A DNA stretch of 53,500 nucleotides, taken from Glandiceps talaboti. Its lineage: Eukaryota > Hemichordata > Enteropneusta > Spengelidae. The DNA is taken from NCBI RefSeq assembly GCF_964340395.1, contig NC_135557.1, positions 8,875,460-8,928,959 of the forward strand. Reading direction: 5' to 3'. The notes beneath the pieces are model-generated. The model did no database searches. It had not been told where the DNA came from and saw only the letters and a program-made list of their open reading frames with translations. The position numbers and the translations under genes were made by a program. Below, piece by piece: positions 13,060-24,619 of this stretch. How positions within the stretch are numbered: position 1 is the first letter of the stretch; each line of letters opens with the position of its first letter.

Positions 13060-13739
13060 CATCAACATATACAATTATCACCACTTGATACTCAACAACT
13101 GTTGGAGCTTTTGCATTCCCAAATCATTCATTTCTTGACGAAGACTCTGCAGTTTGGAGTGATTTGGGTCAGACATTTCTGAAAGCTTACAGGCAGTTGG
13201 AGTTCTGTGTTGCTTGCCTGTGTACTTGTATCATGATGATCAGATATACATGTACATATTTCTGCCTGACAGCAAGTCTTTGTGATAGAATGACCAAGCT
13301 GACATCATACACATGTATGCAGGTTGGCCTTTTGCAGTCAAGTGAACATATCTGCAGCCAGCCTACCACATGACAAGAGACTGACCAATCTCTTAATTAC
13401 CTCAATTTCATTAAAATCCTATATAGTGGGTGGCTATTTGTTCAACCTCTATATTACCTTCAGCGTTTGGTCGTGTCACATGTTCTTGGTTTACCCGTAT
13501 GTATATCTGAACATTACTTGTCAATGACAATTGGTCAGATGTAGGGCCTAGGGCAGGCAGGTAGATCGAACTGAAATACAGTTCATCATTACACACATTG
13601 TTAATTAATCCTCAATGGACTGAAAGGTGAATGCTTTTCTTTAGTAGCTTGTGTGTTTGTATCTGCTTGTACATTTAATAAGGACGTCCCAAACACTATT
13701 TCTCTATTTGTTCTGATTGGAAGGTTGATATTTATTTAT

Positions 13740-13987
13740 TTTATTGATTTATTGGAAAACTAGTGGGAGCTAGTCCCATTTATTTATATCCCTTTGGTTC
13801 AGTGTAAGCGCAGGAGGAAACTGGAGTGCCAGGGGAAAACCTGTGTTGTATGATAGTCAAACTGAACAACACTCTCCTTACTTACAGCATGGTAAATTTA
13901 ATCAAACACAGCTGTCACCTGGCGAGTTCAAACCCAGACTGCAGAAGTAAGAGGCATACGAGCTAACCGTTTGGCCACCAACAACCC
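13740..13987 (-). mobile_element. tRNA-derived SINE-like element, copy A
   Basis: Similar to copies B (41020-41238, minus) and C (41517-41730, plus). On the minus strand the head contains TGGCCAAACGGTTAGCTCG, which resembles a tRNA A box, and GGGTTTGAAC, which resembles a B box. The body includes TACCATGCTGTAAGTAAGG and a segment corresponding to GGTTTTCCCCTGG. The tRNA-like head followed by a conserved non-tRNA body is the usual SINE layout. Ends are approximate. Confidence 0.6.
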
Positions 13988-14749
13988 AAAAACCCTGATA
14001 TATATGGTTAAGGGAGCCATCAGTAAATACAGGGGGCAGAGAATCAGGCCCAGGTTGTGTATAATATAACCCCCCCCCCATTCCTTCTATTTCTGTTGAC
14101 CTTCGCCCTGTTAAAATATTTCAAAAACATGGTTTATGTGCCGACACTAGTCCCAGAATCAATGGTTTAATTTAGTACATGGTTGTCAGCAGTGACTTGA
14201 TTGACATGGTCTGACATTATTGTACCTACCCTAACCATAACACTCCCCCTATCTGATGTGGCAACAGAAGGATGCCAAATTCCCCCCAAAATACAAAATT
14301 AGACAATACAATGAGTGAAAGTAAAATGTGACCACCTGGTATACTATTTTCTAGAATTGAATAAATTTACTAATTATTTTTTGAGAAGGGAAAATATTTT
14401 TATTTAGTAATTTACCAGTATTTGGTTTGAAAATGTAAATAAACAGGCAAATAATTGTAAATAGGTAAATTTGGGGTCAATAAAAAATTTTGTGCAAGCG
14501 AATGAGGAAAAATGCTATTGAAAGCTGCATCAACTGGGAACTGAGTATTTTATTTATTCAGCGCTGTGCTAATTTATTCAAAGAATTTTTTGTACTGAAC
14601 AAAGGAAAGCTTCTGAATTTGCTTTAGCACAGTCAAAATTACAATGAATTTTGCTGTAACTGCAGAAAATACCATAAATAAAATTTCAAATTTAATTAAA
14701 CAGGTGAAAGTGTGAATTGGGCGAGTTGGAGTAAATAGCAGCTGCGACC

Positions 14750-15660
14750 ACTATTATAAGGTAGCAAGGATCGACATGGCCTTTTGTTCACGTCACATGG
14801 GCGGGAAATTTAAAAGATGGGCAACTGCTCAATGAAGTCCGTGAATTTCTTTTCAAAACCTACTAGTTTGGGCGGGGACTTTTGGTTCGAAACAAGTGGG
14901 GAGTTTATTGAAATTTAGTAAAAAATTCATTGGGATAACACTAATTGTAATTTTTAGCGTGAAATTCCAGTAGTATTCGGTGGTCTCGCAACCATGCTAC
15001 CGAAATGACAGAATTTTTCTGTGAAACACTTTGCAACAACAAGTGGGAGTTTTATACTCAAGCACAAATTCAAACAGTGCAATTGAAACTAAACATATTA
15101 ACTAACTAAGCCATCTTCAAAACTCGCTACAAGTCAGACAAACTTTCGCCTGTCATTGTCATGTCTATGGGAGTAGTTCGACTGACAAGAGAAAAATTCA
15201 CGCCGGCTCTGACGCAGACATCACTTCAGTTTTTGCGTTTTCCTTAATAACAAGAAAAGTAGTCTTACCTGAAAGTAATTGTTGTTAGCATGGTTAGGTA
15301 GGTATATAGTCCAGATAATATCTTCGTCCAGATGTAGAGGTATCAAGGTACGGCTATGAGTCTCACCTTTAACACTCCAACTCGTAGGTGGTCGCTTCGT
15401 CATGACCACGTGGGACGTCTAAAGATTGTAAGCTGCTTGTTCGTTCTGACCTCGTATTTTTTGTATTTCAGTCCTTGGTCATCGTTGAGGGCGTCAGTCA
15501 TATGTCAGTCACCCGACACAACACTGCACTGTCAGCACAGCTCACAGTAGGTATGCACACACACCTCAGTTATCAAAGTGACTTTACTATCTGCAATAGT
15601 AATGCCACTATCTGTTATTGACGTTACAGTCTGTATGTCACGTGCGAAGCTTAGGGACCG
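14750..15660. other. CpG-retaining intergenic segment
   Basis: CG dinucleotides are much commoner here than in 4-14 kb (GGGCGGG, CACGTGGGACGTC and others). No exon with a recognisable product is found. It could be a distal promoter or an untranslated first exon, but nothing in the sequence proves that. Confidence 0.3.
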
Positions 15661-15687
15661 GTCAGTTTCTTCGGCCGGGTAGGTGGA

Positions 15688-15690
<3 letters not shown>

Positions 15691-15731
<41 letters not shown>
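15691..15731. repeat. (GT)n microsatellite followed by a G run
   Basis: About 20 GT units followed by an oligo-G stretch, with a second G run at 15797-15808. The preceding phrase GGGACCGGTCAGTTTCTTCG resembles one at 2406-2430, and an inverted relative lies near 16478, so the tract may belong to a dispersed repeat. Confidence 0.85.
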
Positions 15732-15734
<3 letters not shown>

Positions 15735-15860
15735 GGGGGGGCACATTTTTTGAAATTGGCAGTAGGGGAGTCATGTTGTTTTGAAAATTGTGGATGGGGG
15801 GGGGGGGGTCATTGTGTTTTGGATTGTGATGGAAGAAAAAAAATCCTTTTTCTACAATGA

Positions 15861-16874
15861 CATATAGCCTTGTCTGAAATGTGTTACATGTAAATATTTT
15901 TTCTTGTCCCAGTTTCTTACATGAATTCTTTAATATTACTTATGAGTTCTACAACATAACTATACATATACATATACATGTATTGCCTAGCTACCACACT
16001 AGTTACAAGAACATGTAGTGTAAATGCTTGACTGTTTCACAATCAGTGCTTCACTTACATCGCACTTTTGGGCAAAAGTGAACTTGAAGGTTTCGTAATC
16101 TTCATAGATAGTTTATAAAAGCAAAGTTGATCTAAATTGTTCTACTCGTCAGTATAAACTTGTCAGAAGGGATTAATACACTTTCTATTTTGGACACTAC
16201 GTGTTATTGACACTACATACCGGTGACTTTACCATACACGCAATATTAATGCCCCTATACCAATGTGATGGGACATATTTATGTGACATGGGAAACTCAT
16301 TTAAAACTTACATTAACGTTAGCTTTTCGAAGCTTGGAAATATTACCTCAAAGGCTATGAATAATGTAAACATTGAAAACTCTAGATCTACCTGTCATGT
16401 GAATATTATATAAGGGGGGGGGGGTGGGTAGTGACTTTTTGTCGGCCCGATTTAAGAATCCACCGCCCCCTTCCCCCAGGCTGGAGAAACTGACATTAAC
16501 TTTTGCTTTTTTGCATTTGTGAAGTTATTACATGAAAACTATGTTGTTGTTTTTTGTCATACTGGCAACCTTTCCACAGCTATCTGTGACTTGCTAACAA
16601 GATATCTAAGTTCAGTCAACACTGGCAGCTATATATAAAGTAGCATGCAAAAGCAGGCTTTATTCCAGTATGCCTCATTCCCAGATGAAGATGGTCGTCA
16701 ATCGTCGACGTATTGGATATTTATTGCATTGTTAATTGATGGAATTAAGTTTGTAAGTTTTATTGAGAATTCTACACAGTGAATGAAACTGTTGGAACGT
16801 GTTCCAGTGTGATGTTGATTTCCATATGGTACACCATTTCACAGTCCTTGGAGCATCGCTAAAAGGGTCTTGTC
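15861..16874. other. Intergenic, no gene seen
   Basis: Unique sequence with a G run at about 16414-16427. Short frames only. The minus-strand frame at 16732-16953 lies partly over the broken frame described next. Confidence 0.4.
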
Positions 16875-17278
16875 TTACAAGTGTCGGTCTTCGTTTAGCT
16901 GGAAACCGTTGTCTGATATGTAGCTTTGTAACTGTTCTGTGGTCAAGCCACAAACACCAGTGAGCTTGTTTATCATATCTCTACATCGGGTATATTTCTG
17001 AGGTCTTCCGTCCAACTTACACAACTTTTCTATAAACTGTCTATCAACTCAACCATTTCATTTCCGACTTCTATCGTTCTTCTCCCCTCCCTTTCCCTCT
17101 GAAAATCACCTTTTTCCAATGTTTCCAAGCCAAGATTGACTGCATTTTTTGCAAGTTCAAAGTAGATCGGCCTTTTGAATTTTCGATAGGTAATTGTCCG
17201 CTCCTTTAAGAACGCATGGAGTTCTTTTACGCATATTTTGTTCACAGCCTCGTGCATTGCCATACTACAAGACGCCAT
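16875..17278 (-). pseudogene. Broken SAP-like reading frame (relic)
   Basis: From the ATG at 17278 (context GTCATGG) the minus strand encodes MASCSMAMHEAVNKICVKEL, then HAFLKERTITYRKFKRP and ELAKNAVNLGLE, and stops near 17030. The KELHAFLKER...ELAKNAV pattern resembles a SAP helix-extension-helix motif, a DNA-binding motif often found at the start of transposon-associated nuclease genes. A second frame takes over near the stop and contains KLCKLDGRPQKYTRCRDMIN and LTGVCGLTTEQLQSYIS, ending at 16875. The composition of both parts looks protein-like, so this is probably a frameshifted relic or an exon pair whose splice I cannot place. The family is not identified. Confidence 0.35.
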
Positions 17279-17364
17279 GACGAAAATTGTCACATTGTCA
17301 AGTATGGGGCGCCCTCTTGCAACGCTTACCTGCTAAATGGCCATACTTTCGATAACCGGTATAC

Positions 17365-17540
17365 GGTATTGTATTCGAATAACCTTGTACTGTTAGGGGC
17401 CGGCCCTCATCGACTACATATATGGCTAACCATTCAATGCTCTGCGTTATAGGGACATCGCATTAATTGTAAACGTCACATGATTAGCCCTATTAGTCCG
17501 ATGATGGCCCACAGTACAAGGATATTCGAGTACAATTAAT
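17365..17540. repeat. Hairpin end of the minisatellite-bearing element
   Basis: GTATTCGAATAACCTTGTAC at about 17370 is inverted against GTACAAGGATATTCGAGTAC at about 17512-17531. The similarity continues inward (GGCCCTCATCGACTA against TAGTCCGATGATGGCC). The same half-sequence occurs at the left copy near 1367-1412. Confidence 0.65.
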
Positions 17541-17581
17541 GGCGAGATCAATGTAGAATTATAAAAAAAAACTTCGTGTGT

Positions 17582-17612
<31 letters not shown>

Positions 17613-18434
17613 GTGAGACACTTTAGTTCTCATCCTACAAAATCGATTTTACTTTTAATGGATGTTTTGTACCCTATATCCAAATATTTCTTTAAAATAT
17701 CAAATTGACAAATAAAAGAATTTTCACTATAGTAAATGCATGGCACTAAAAAAAAGTCAAGTGTCAACAAAAGAACTATGTTTCCTCACTACATACTGGC
17801 TTTGTACTCATTATAGCACTACATACTACTACATACTGGCATTGTATTCATAGCACTACATACTACTACATTCTGGCTTTGTATTCATAGCACTACATAC
17901 TACTACATACTGGCTTTGTATTCATAGCACTACATACTACTACATACTGGCTTAATTTGTATTCATAGCACTACATACTACTACATACTGGCTTTGTATT
18001 CATAGTACTACATACTACTACATACTGGATTTGTATTCATAGCACTACATACTACTACATACTGGCTTTGTATTCATAACACTACATACTACTACATACT
18101 GTCTTTGTATTCATAGTACTACATACTACTACATACTGGATTTGTATTCATAGCACTACATACTACTACATACTAACTTTGTATTCATAGCACTACATAC
18201 TACTACATACTGGCTTTGTATTCATAACACTACATACTACTACATACTGTCTTTGTATTCATAGTACTACATACTACTACATACTGGATTTGTATTCATA
18301 GCACTACATACTACTACATACTAACTTTGTATCCATAGTACTACATACTACTACATACTGGATTTGTATTCATAGCACTACATACTACTACATACTGGCT
18401 TTGTATTCATAGCACTACATACTACTACATACTG
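17541..18434. mobile_element. Minisatellite-bearing element, inverted copy
   Basis: The flank at 17614-17787 and the 37-bp array at 17788-18434 (about 17 units of TACTGGCTTTGTATTCATAG plus CACTACATACTACTACA) are the reverse complement of the element at 1-1450. Within the array, four-unit blocks repeat: the variant TGGCTTTGTATTCATAACAC starts at 18063 and again at 18211, exactly 148 bp apart (4 x 37). This shows higher-order duplication. Confidence 0.8.
17577..17613. repeat. (TG)n plus poly-G tract
   Basis: About nine TG units followed by about 18 G residues, inside the element flank. The left copy of the element has no such tract at the matching position. Confidence 0.85.
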
Positions 18435-19676
18435 ACCGTCGATTGTGTGGTTTTTGAAGCAATTGTCAATTTTGGCCAAATTATTTAGAGGAGGTGGGAT
18501 ATGGGGGCTGGGAATTTATTTTTTAAACCCGAATTTGAACTATCGATATTGCATCTTATGCAGTAGTTATCTGTAATCACTACATACAAAACAACCCTTT
18601 TAGCGATGCTGTGAGGGCTGTGAGAGAGTGTGTGACAATGCTCATGTCTTCTATGACATTACGATTGTCTTTTGGCATTGTTAGAACAGTTGATTGCATA
18701 GTAGGGGGTTTCCTGAACACTTGTATACGTAGGCTAAATTACGTCATCGGTTCGAGTATGGGTTATACGAAAGTACAATGGTGATAACAAGTCCCATTAA
18801 CAGGCTCCAACAATAAAGTTATACAAGACATACACCACAAAATGCGCAAAATAAAAGTGCACTTGAATGGAAAGACGGACAAAACAAAAACACCTAAAAT
18901 AAAAACAACGTATAGCACAACACTTCAAGTCACCAACTGTCAAAAGTCAAAACACATTACTCTAAAACAATCTGGCGAAGTAAAGTCTTAAAACATGGCA
19001 TAGCGCTAAAAATATCAATCGATGAATTACTCAGTTGTACAATTTATTTAAAACACATCATACTCAAAATCAAAAGGCGAGTATTTACTAACATTTATGC
19101 GAGTACGCCTCTCCCAGTCCGATTCCGTACAATTCTCGCTACAACATTGAAATCAAGCGTACTAGTACATGTACTAGGATCTCACTAAATGATGATGGCT
19201 AACCACAGACATACAAATCTGTTACAATAGGGTATAGTTGAATGACACAACATTCAATTATAGTGACACACAATAGTTTGCGGTTTACACCGACATGTTA
19301 ATTCGTACACGCTATTTAGAAACAAGATTACGTTAGCATGTCAAACATGGTGTATCAACACAATATACCAGTTACTCAACATCTCCTAGTCACGCACCTG
19401 GTAGATTTAGAGGCCCGGGCCGGGGATGTGGGTATCTCAAGGTATCTCACCTTTGTCGACAAACATGTAACAGTTGATCGTTGCATTGCATGATATCCAA
19501 GAAACAATGGTACACTTATTGCACGACTTTGATTGTATAAAACGGGATATCTCACTCATAGTTTATGTTCGCTTAAAAATATTACGCAAAAAGTCGGACA
19601 CATAACTTAGACCGAGGTACAATTTAAAAAAAAATGTTTTAACACAAATTTGAACCCTCCGACCATCACTACCCTC
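18435..19676. other. Upstream region, no gene seen
   Basis: Unique, moderately CpG-containing sequence. No exon, RNA gene or recognised element was found. Confidence 0.4.
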
Positions 19677-19797
19677 CCCCCCCCACCACCACCACCACCA
19701 CCACCACCACCACCGACGAAACGACGACGACGACGACGACAACAACAACAGCAGCAGCAGCAGCAGCAGCAACAACAACAACAACAACAACAACAAC
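19677..19797. repeat. Compound trinucleotide repeat CCA-CGA-CAA-CAG-CAA
   Basis: Consecutive blocks of (CCA)n, (CGA)n, (CAA)n, (CAG)n and (CAA)n with no spacers. They lie about 780 bp upstream of the inferred start codon. Homopolymeric frames (poly-P/Q or poly-L/S/V on the other strand) are by-products. Confidence 0.95.
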
Positions 19798-20580
19798 TAT
19801 GGGATGAGAAAACGGGGAAAACTGACACTTCGTAGTGTTTAACATCGACAGAAATAATAACACCATCAGCTTTGTGTTATTGGTTATGAAATCCTAGACA
19901 TTGCGAAGAAATCTCCTTTGCGTTCCAAGAAGATTATCCGATCTTAATTCTGTAGGCCAACAATGGTTTCTTTATGCGTTTCAAATGCAAAGAATTGGTG
20001 GACCGTGGCTGCAAAGTTGTTGACTGTGGTTCCCCCTGCCTGTGTGAAAATATATCAACATTGTAGATACGGTAGTTTTATATCGACACACCACAGGTTA
20101 CTTGTCACAATTTTTGGGGGATCAATATGTAACCATTTGCAATATTTTTGATACACTGTATCGAGGAAATGTCGTTCTCCCGCCAAGCATACACACTCAT
20201 GACATCTCACTTCGACGTTGGTGGCATTTTACCAGTCTACCCATCGGAGACAATGGAGCTTTGGAACCGGGGGAACCTCAACTGTCTAATTTTTAATCTG
20301 TCTACCATTTTGGACTATTCATACGAAGCGTGAAGGTCAATCGACCGGAAGTCCTTTAGGGCGCACACAGATTTGTTGACATTGTGGCGTTTCTGATCTG
20401 CTAATCGCAAAACGATCAGAGAACGCCATGTTAAGGTTGTGAACTGAGAAACTGAAAACCCCGGACCTTTTTAAGTAGTGTTCGCGGCAAAACTACGAAG
20501 TTTTCCCAGGGAAGTGTACCACTACAGTGATAGTTTGCAGCTTGTTGAAATCGGATAACGTTGAATTATCAACTTCGAGA
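19798..20580 (+). promoter_or_regulatory. CpG-rich 5' flank of the EGF gene (putative promoter/5' UTR)
   Basis: CG dinucleotides occur several times per 60 bases, while the gene body downstream has 0-1 per 60. The inferred coding start lies at 20581, and an in-frame stop is at 20476, so the reading frame does not extend far upstream. No clear TATA box or initiator could be assigned. The promoter call rests on CpG retention and position only. Confidence 0.35.
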
Positions 20581-20741
20581 ATGTTGAAATTATGCTCAGC
20601 GTTGGTGACTCGACGCAGTATAACTAATTCTCTCACTCAATGGCTCGTACTTCGAGTAGCAGTTTTGGTGTTGATAACCAATTCGTCAAGTTATGGAAGC
20701 TATTTACGAAGATCGTCGAGTTCAGGAGTCAGTATACAGGG
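20581..20741 (+). CDS. EGF gene exon 1: signal peptide
   Basis: The first in-frame ATG after a stop at 20476 opens 53 codons plus two bases. The hydrophobic stretch WLVLRVAVLVLITNSSSYG, after a rather long n-region with RR, fits a signal peptide. A dibasic LRR lies just after it. The exon ends at a GGGTAAG donor in phase 2, and exon 2 needs exactly that phase. The joint reads SIQG|GPHVC, which resembles the start of the mature FUN domain in fibrillins. The assignment is inference because 6.3 kb of intron separates it from exon 2. Confidence 0.65.
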
Positions 20742-21618
20742 GTAAGAAAGCAAAAAAACTTACAACAGTGCAGTGTGAAGGGTCGAGTGACCCGGGAATA
20801 CTGTCATTGTATTGGAATAGTAAACTTTATTCAGCGAATGTATAGCACAACATCTGCACGGCGCAGCGAGGTCACGTCGTTTCAACTAAACAGTGGGGTG
20901 GCCAACCCGAGCAGTTTGCGTCAATGTCTGCATACTACGTGACAACGCTTGGCATATTTTTCTTTTCATTGATAAACTGTTCGATGATCCTCGACATGCA
21001 TGCTTTTGTTGGCTCGTCGTACGGTGTCTGTTCACAGTTTGAATGTCAACAACATATCGTCATACGAGGTACTCGTTAAAATGAAAACAGGGAATTTAGT
21101 TAGACATAACAATAACCGGGTTGTTCCTTGATGAAGATCAGCTGTTTACAATAATGATATGTTAGAGTAACACTTGGAAATAATTCAAACTCTAAAGAAA
21201 AATACAAATCACTATTTTCATTGAAAGACTGAATCACAGACTGACTAAAGTCCTGCTCGGAGACGGTTCACGCATTTCGCCGTAGTCAAGCAGGACTAAC
21301 GAGATGTGATTCGTACTCGAGTGACCCTCTCTCCTCTACTGTGTAAATAGAACTTTATGCAACCTTTATTGCTGAACGGAGTCATGTTATGTAATCGCGA
21401 TTAATACGCGTGGGATAATACGAGAATCAACCGTTGTGATTATTTTCTTGGGGCGGTTTTTTGGAGGAAAATTGGCAATGTTAGCAGGGATACATCATCA
21501 ACGGTAATGTTAAAAGTGTGTGGAATTCTTGATGTGGACACGTACAAAGTGAAATAACAAAGTTAGAGAACATCTTACAAAAATGCCGACTAAAAAGGTT
21601 GTGTCTGCAAACGTTTTC

Positions 21619-21763
21619 ATCACATCACATCACATCACATCACATCACACCACACCACACCACATATAGCTCTGGATGTATATATGCTGCGAGGTTCGAC
21701 ACGTCTTGGAGAGAGAAGACGTGTCGAACCTAGTAGCATATTTAATCACATCACATCACATCG
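21619..21763. repeat. CACAT pentamer repeats flanking a perfect 15-bp hairpin
   Basis: GGTTCGACACGTCTT (21693-21707) and AAGACGTGTCGAACC (21716-21730) are perfectly inverted around an 8-base purine loop (GGAGAGAG). Outer arms (ATATGCT and AGCATAT) extend the pairing imperfectly. (CACAT)n lies on both sides, at 21619-21665 and about 21746-21763. Confidence 0.85.
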
Positions 21764-22362
21764 CATGATATCGTAAAAATAAAAGTTGTTGCTTTGGCTA
21801 TACCGAACTCGCAAAAGCCTCCTTATTGTTGTGTACCATGCACATCCGGAAAAGTCAGACAGCATTTATATTTACCATACGTCTATTTCAATACATACAC
21901 ACACAAGTAATAAAGCGTCTGGTTCACTCGGATCGGAACAACAGTCTGGACAAATTGTCACTTGGATACGTCGTTCCCCTGACCTCAAAGTGCGAATTTT
22001 AACAAAAACCAGGTCAACATCAAGGGTACCAAAGACGCACCCAATCTCAGCTTGTCAAGTTATAACGACTTTAGTAGCCAACACAATAGCAAACAGATAA
22101 TTGGCAAATATTTCATTCAATATATTTATTCAGCCGTGTAAACTCTGTGATAATGGAGGTGAGAAGGGTATGGGTAGACAAACACACCATATGTTTTGAT
22201 AAAAAAAAAAACTTGTTCAGATAAAATGTCCACGGTCCGGCCAACAAACTTATCAATGGTAAGATAACGACTGTTCGGCTATCAGTGTCAGCAGTATAGG
22301 TCGCGGCAGTTACAATGACATTTTTGATAATTTTTGTTCATATTTTCGACCTGTGTTGTTGT

Positions 22363-22459
22363 TGAAGGATGCACATGTCACAGTCATTTGTGGGCTAAAG
22401 ATTTTATTCAAGGCTGGACATCATACAACAATTTAGGTATATGTACAACTTGAAGTATT

Positions 22460-22516
<57 letters not shown>

Positions 22517-22655
22517 CCACAGTACCCATATTTTGTATAACACTTTTTTTTTGAATATTTATGAATACCTAGTAATGCAAACATTTTGTACTAGGACGTC
22601 CTTGAACGAAATCTTAGCCCACAAGTGACTGTGATATCTGCACATTGTGTGTAGT
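22363..22655. repeat. Fold-back element containing an (AAC)n tract
   Basis: GCACATGTCACAGTCATTTG with TGGGCTAAAGATTT at the left is matched inverted by AAATCTTAGCCCACAAGTG with ACTGTGATATCTGCACA at the right. An AAC repeat of about 56 bp (22461-22516) lies between the arms. Confidence 0.75.
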
Positions 22656-23100
22656 CCATAAATTTATGTACAACTTTGACAAGTAGCATTTTTATTAATG
22701 AAAAAGTGACCCTTTGGGTGATACATACCCATATAATTTTTATGGGAGTATCCCCCCCCCCATAAAAAGATATCGTTATGAGATGATTAATTACTAATCA
22801 GACCATTTGATCCAGTTTGGCTAATTATTATAGACATGGCAAACAAATTTACAATCAATGCTTTCTTGATAAATACACATAAAAATACAATATTTTCCTG
22901 TTGTGTGCATCTGACAAGTTTTGAAAATCAAAGATGGAAAAAAGCTCTGTCGTGCATTTTCTCAGGTGATGACACAGACTGGAACGAGAAATAAAATACT
23001 TTTATTTTTCTTGGCCTATTAGGGTCTGGTGTATTTTGGGAAAATAATCAGTAGTATAAGGAATTTTGGTTCTTGTCTTTTCTCTACCATACTAGTCTAA

Positions 23101-23490
23101 GTTTAGTTACATAGACTCTCGCCATTGAGGGCGTACAATAAATACCCCCAGATCGAGAATCTGAGGAAATACAATGTCATCGATTGTACGGAACAACATG
23201 GCCGCTGTCGAGATCTGGGACAGTCAATGGTTGGACAAAAATGATTCTGAATTTTCATATTCATCAACTCTGTCTGAAATCATGGTATAAGCAATTTTGA
23301 ATACCGACTTTGTCAGGAAATAAATCAAAATACTCTTAGCAAGAGTTGCTAAGATGTGATTTTACTACCTAGGTCAGTTTGTGGGTAAGCCTTGCCACAC
23401 AGCCATCTTGTAACAATCACTGACATTTTATTTCTCCAGACTGTCGGTCAGGGTATGCCCACAGTGGTGAGAGTCTGGGTAACCAAGACT
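23101..23490. repeat. Fold-back element
   Basis: AGTTACATAGACTCTCGCC with ATTGAGGGCGTAC at the left is inverted, with mismatches, against GGTATGCCCACAGTGG with TGAGAGTCTGGGTAACC at the right. Interior segments around GATCGAGAATCTGAGG are also partly inverted. Confidence 0.6.
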
Positions 23491-23715
23491 ACTAACCATA
23501 CCTGGTATTTCGCAAGCCTCTGTTTATTCAAACCTAAAATTAGAATTGTCAATTCCTGCAGTGAGTGTTGAATATGTGCTTGACATCATGACAAATGTAG
23601 GTACTACCCTCAGAGTCCGTTCTAGTCACATGGGTATGTATATTGATGTCATCTCGTAACAGGAAAAAATTTACAACCCAACAAGAATTGCACCTGGTGT
23701 CTGGCTAAAACTTTA

Positions 23716-24076
23716 TTAAAGCGACCATTTGGATGAGGATTGGATATTTATTTTGGATTTTGAATTTATAAAACAAATTTATCATAGCTTCCTACTTGAA
23801 AAATCAATGTAATACAACATATGCCAAATCCTTGTTTGTAACTCAATACATTGCAAAAGATTGATAAATATGTAAAATGTTTGTTATTGTACGTACATTT
23901 ACTGTAACAAAACATTTTACACATTTGTGCTAACTTTTTGCAAGGTACTGAGTTACAAACGTAGACTTTGTCAAAAGTTGTTTCACATTGATTTTCCAAG
24001 TAGGATAAAATTGTTTTATAAATTAAAAATCCCAAATAAATACCAAATTCTCATCCATATGATATAGCCACTTTAA
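23716..24076. mobile_element. TTAA-ended palindromic element, copy 1
   Basis: Begins TTAAAGCGACCATTTGGATG and ends CATATGATATAGCCACTTTAA. The two halves are inverted copies meeting near TTGTTATTGTACGTACATTT. It is related along its whole length to the element at 27784-28138 but more diverged. No coding sequence is present, so it is a fold-back MITE. Terminal TTAA fits a piggyBac-type target duplication, but that is only suggestive. Confidence 0.8.
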
Positions 24077-24619
24077 AGTAAACAGCTGCTGGTGAAATGT
24101 CAGATATGGTAGGAGAAAGGTGACAGCCAAAGATTCCCACACACCACTGGATTCTAGACTAGGAAATATACAATAGTTGAAGATATTGGGTTTTATAGAT
24201 AATATCATAAAGAGTTTCAATGTGGTGTTTCTAGGCAACCAAGTGAAAATTATGTAATGTGCAATCATGAAATGGTTCTCCAGGAGCCAAAGTTTATAAA
24301 AATGGCTGGAGAATACATTTATTTCCTGGAATGGCATTCCCATTTAATTGGAATAGTAACTTATCCCTAATTATTTGAAATTGAAGAATTATAAACAGGG
24401 AAGAGAAATACACTGTTGGATTATTCAATATTGTATCCCCTGCACATTATTGCATAACCTGCAGGCAAATGATATGCAAATCATGCTGTGATCTTTCATT
24501 GTTAATGAAAGCATGTGATAACAAAAGTATTGTTTTACACTTACAGACATTTGTTGTTTTGGATAAACAAATGTAATGATAACAGAACTCACTTCCATGT
24601 GAGTTCCAGTGTGGTACTT

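Noticed and set aside
20640-20942. Alternative 100-codon frame beginning MARTSSSSFGVDNQF at exon 1
   Set aside because: It has no signal peptide and does not match the phase of exon 2. The overlapping frame from 20581 has both.
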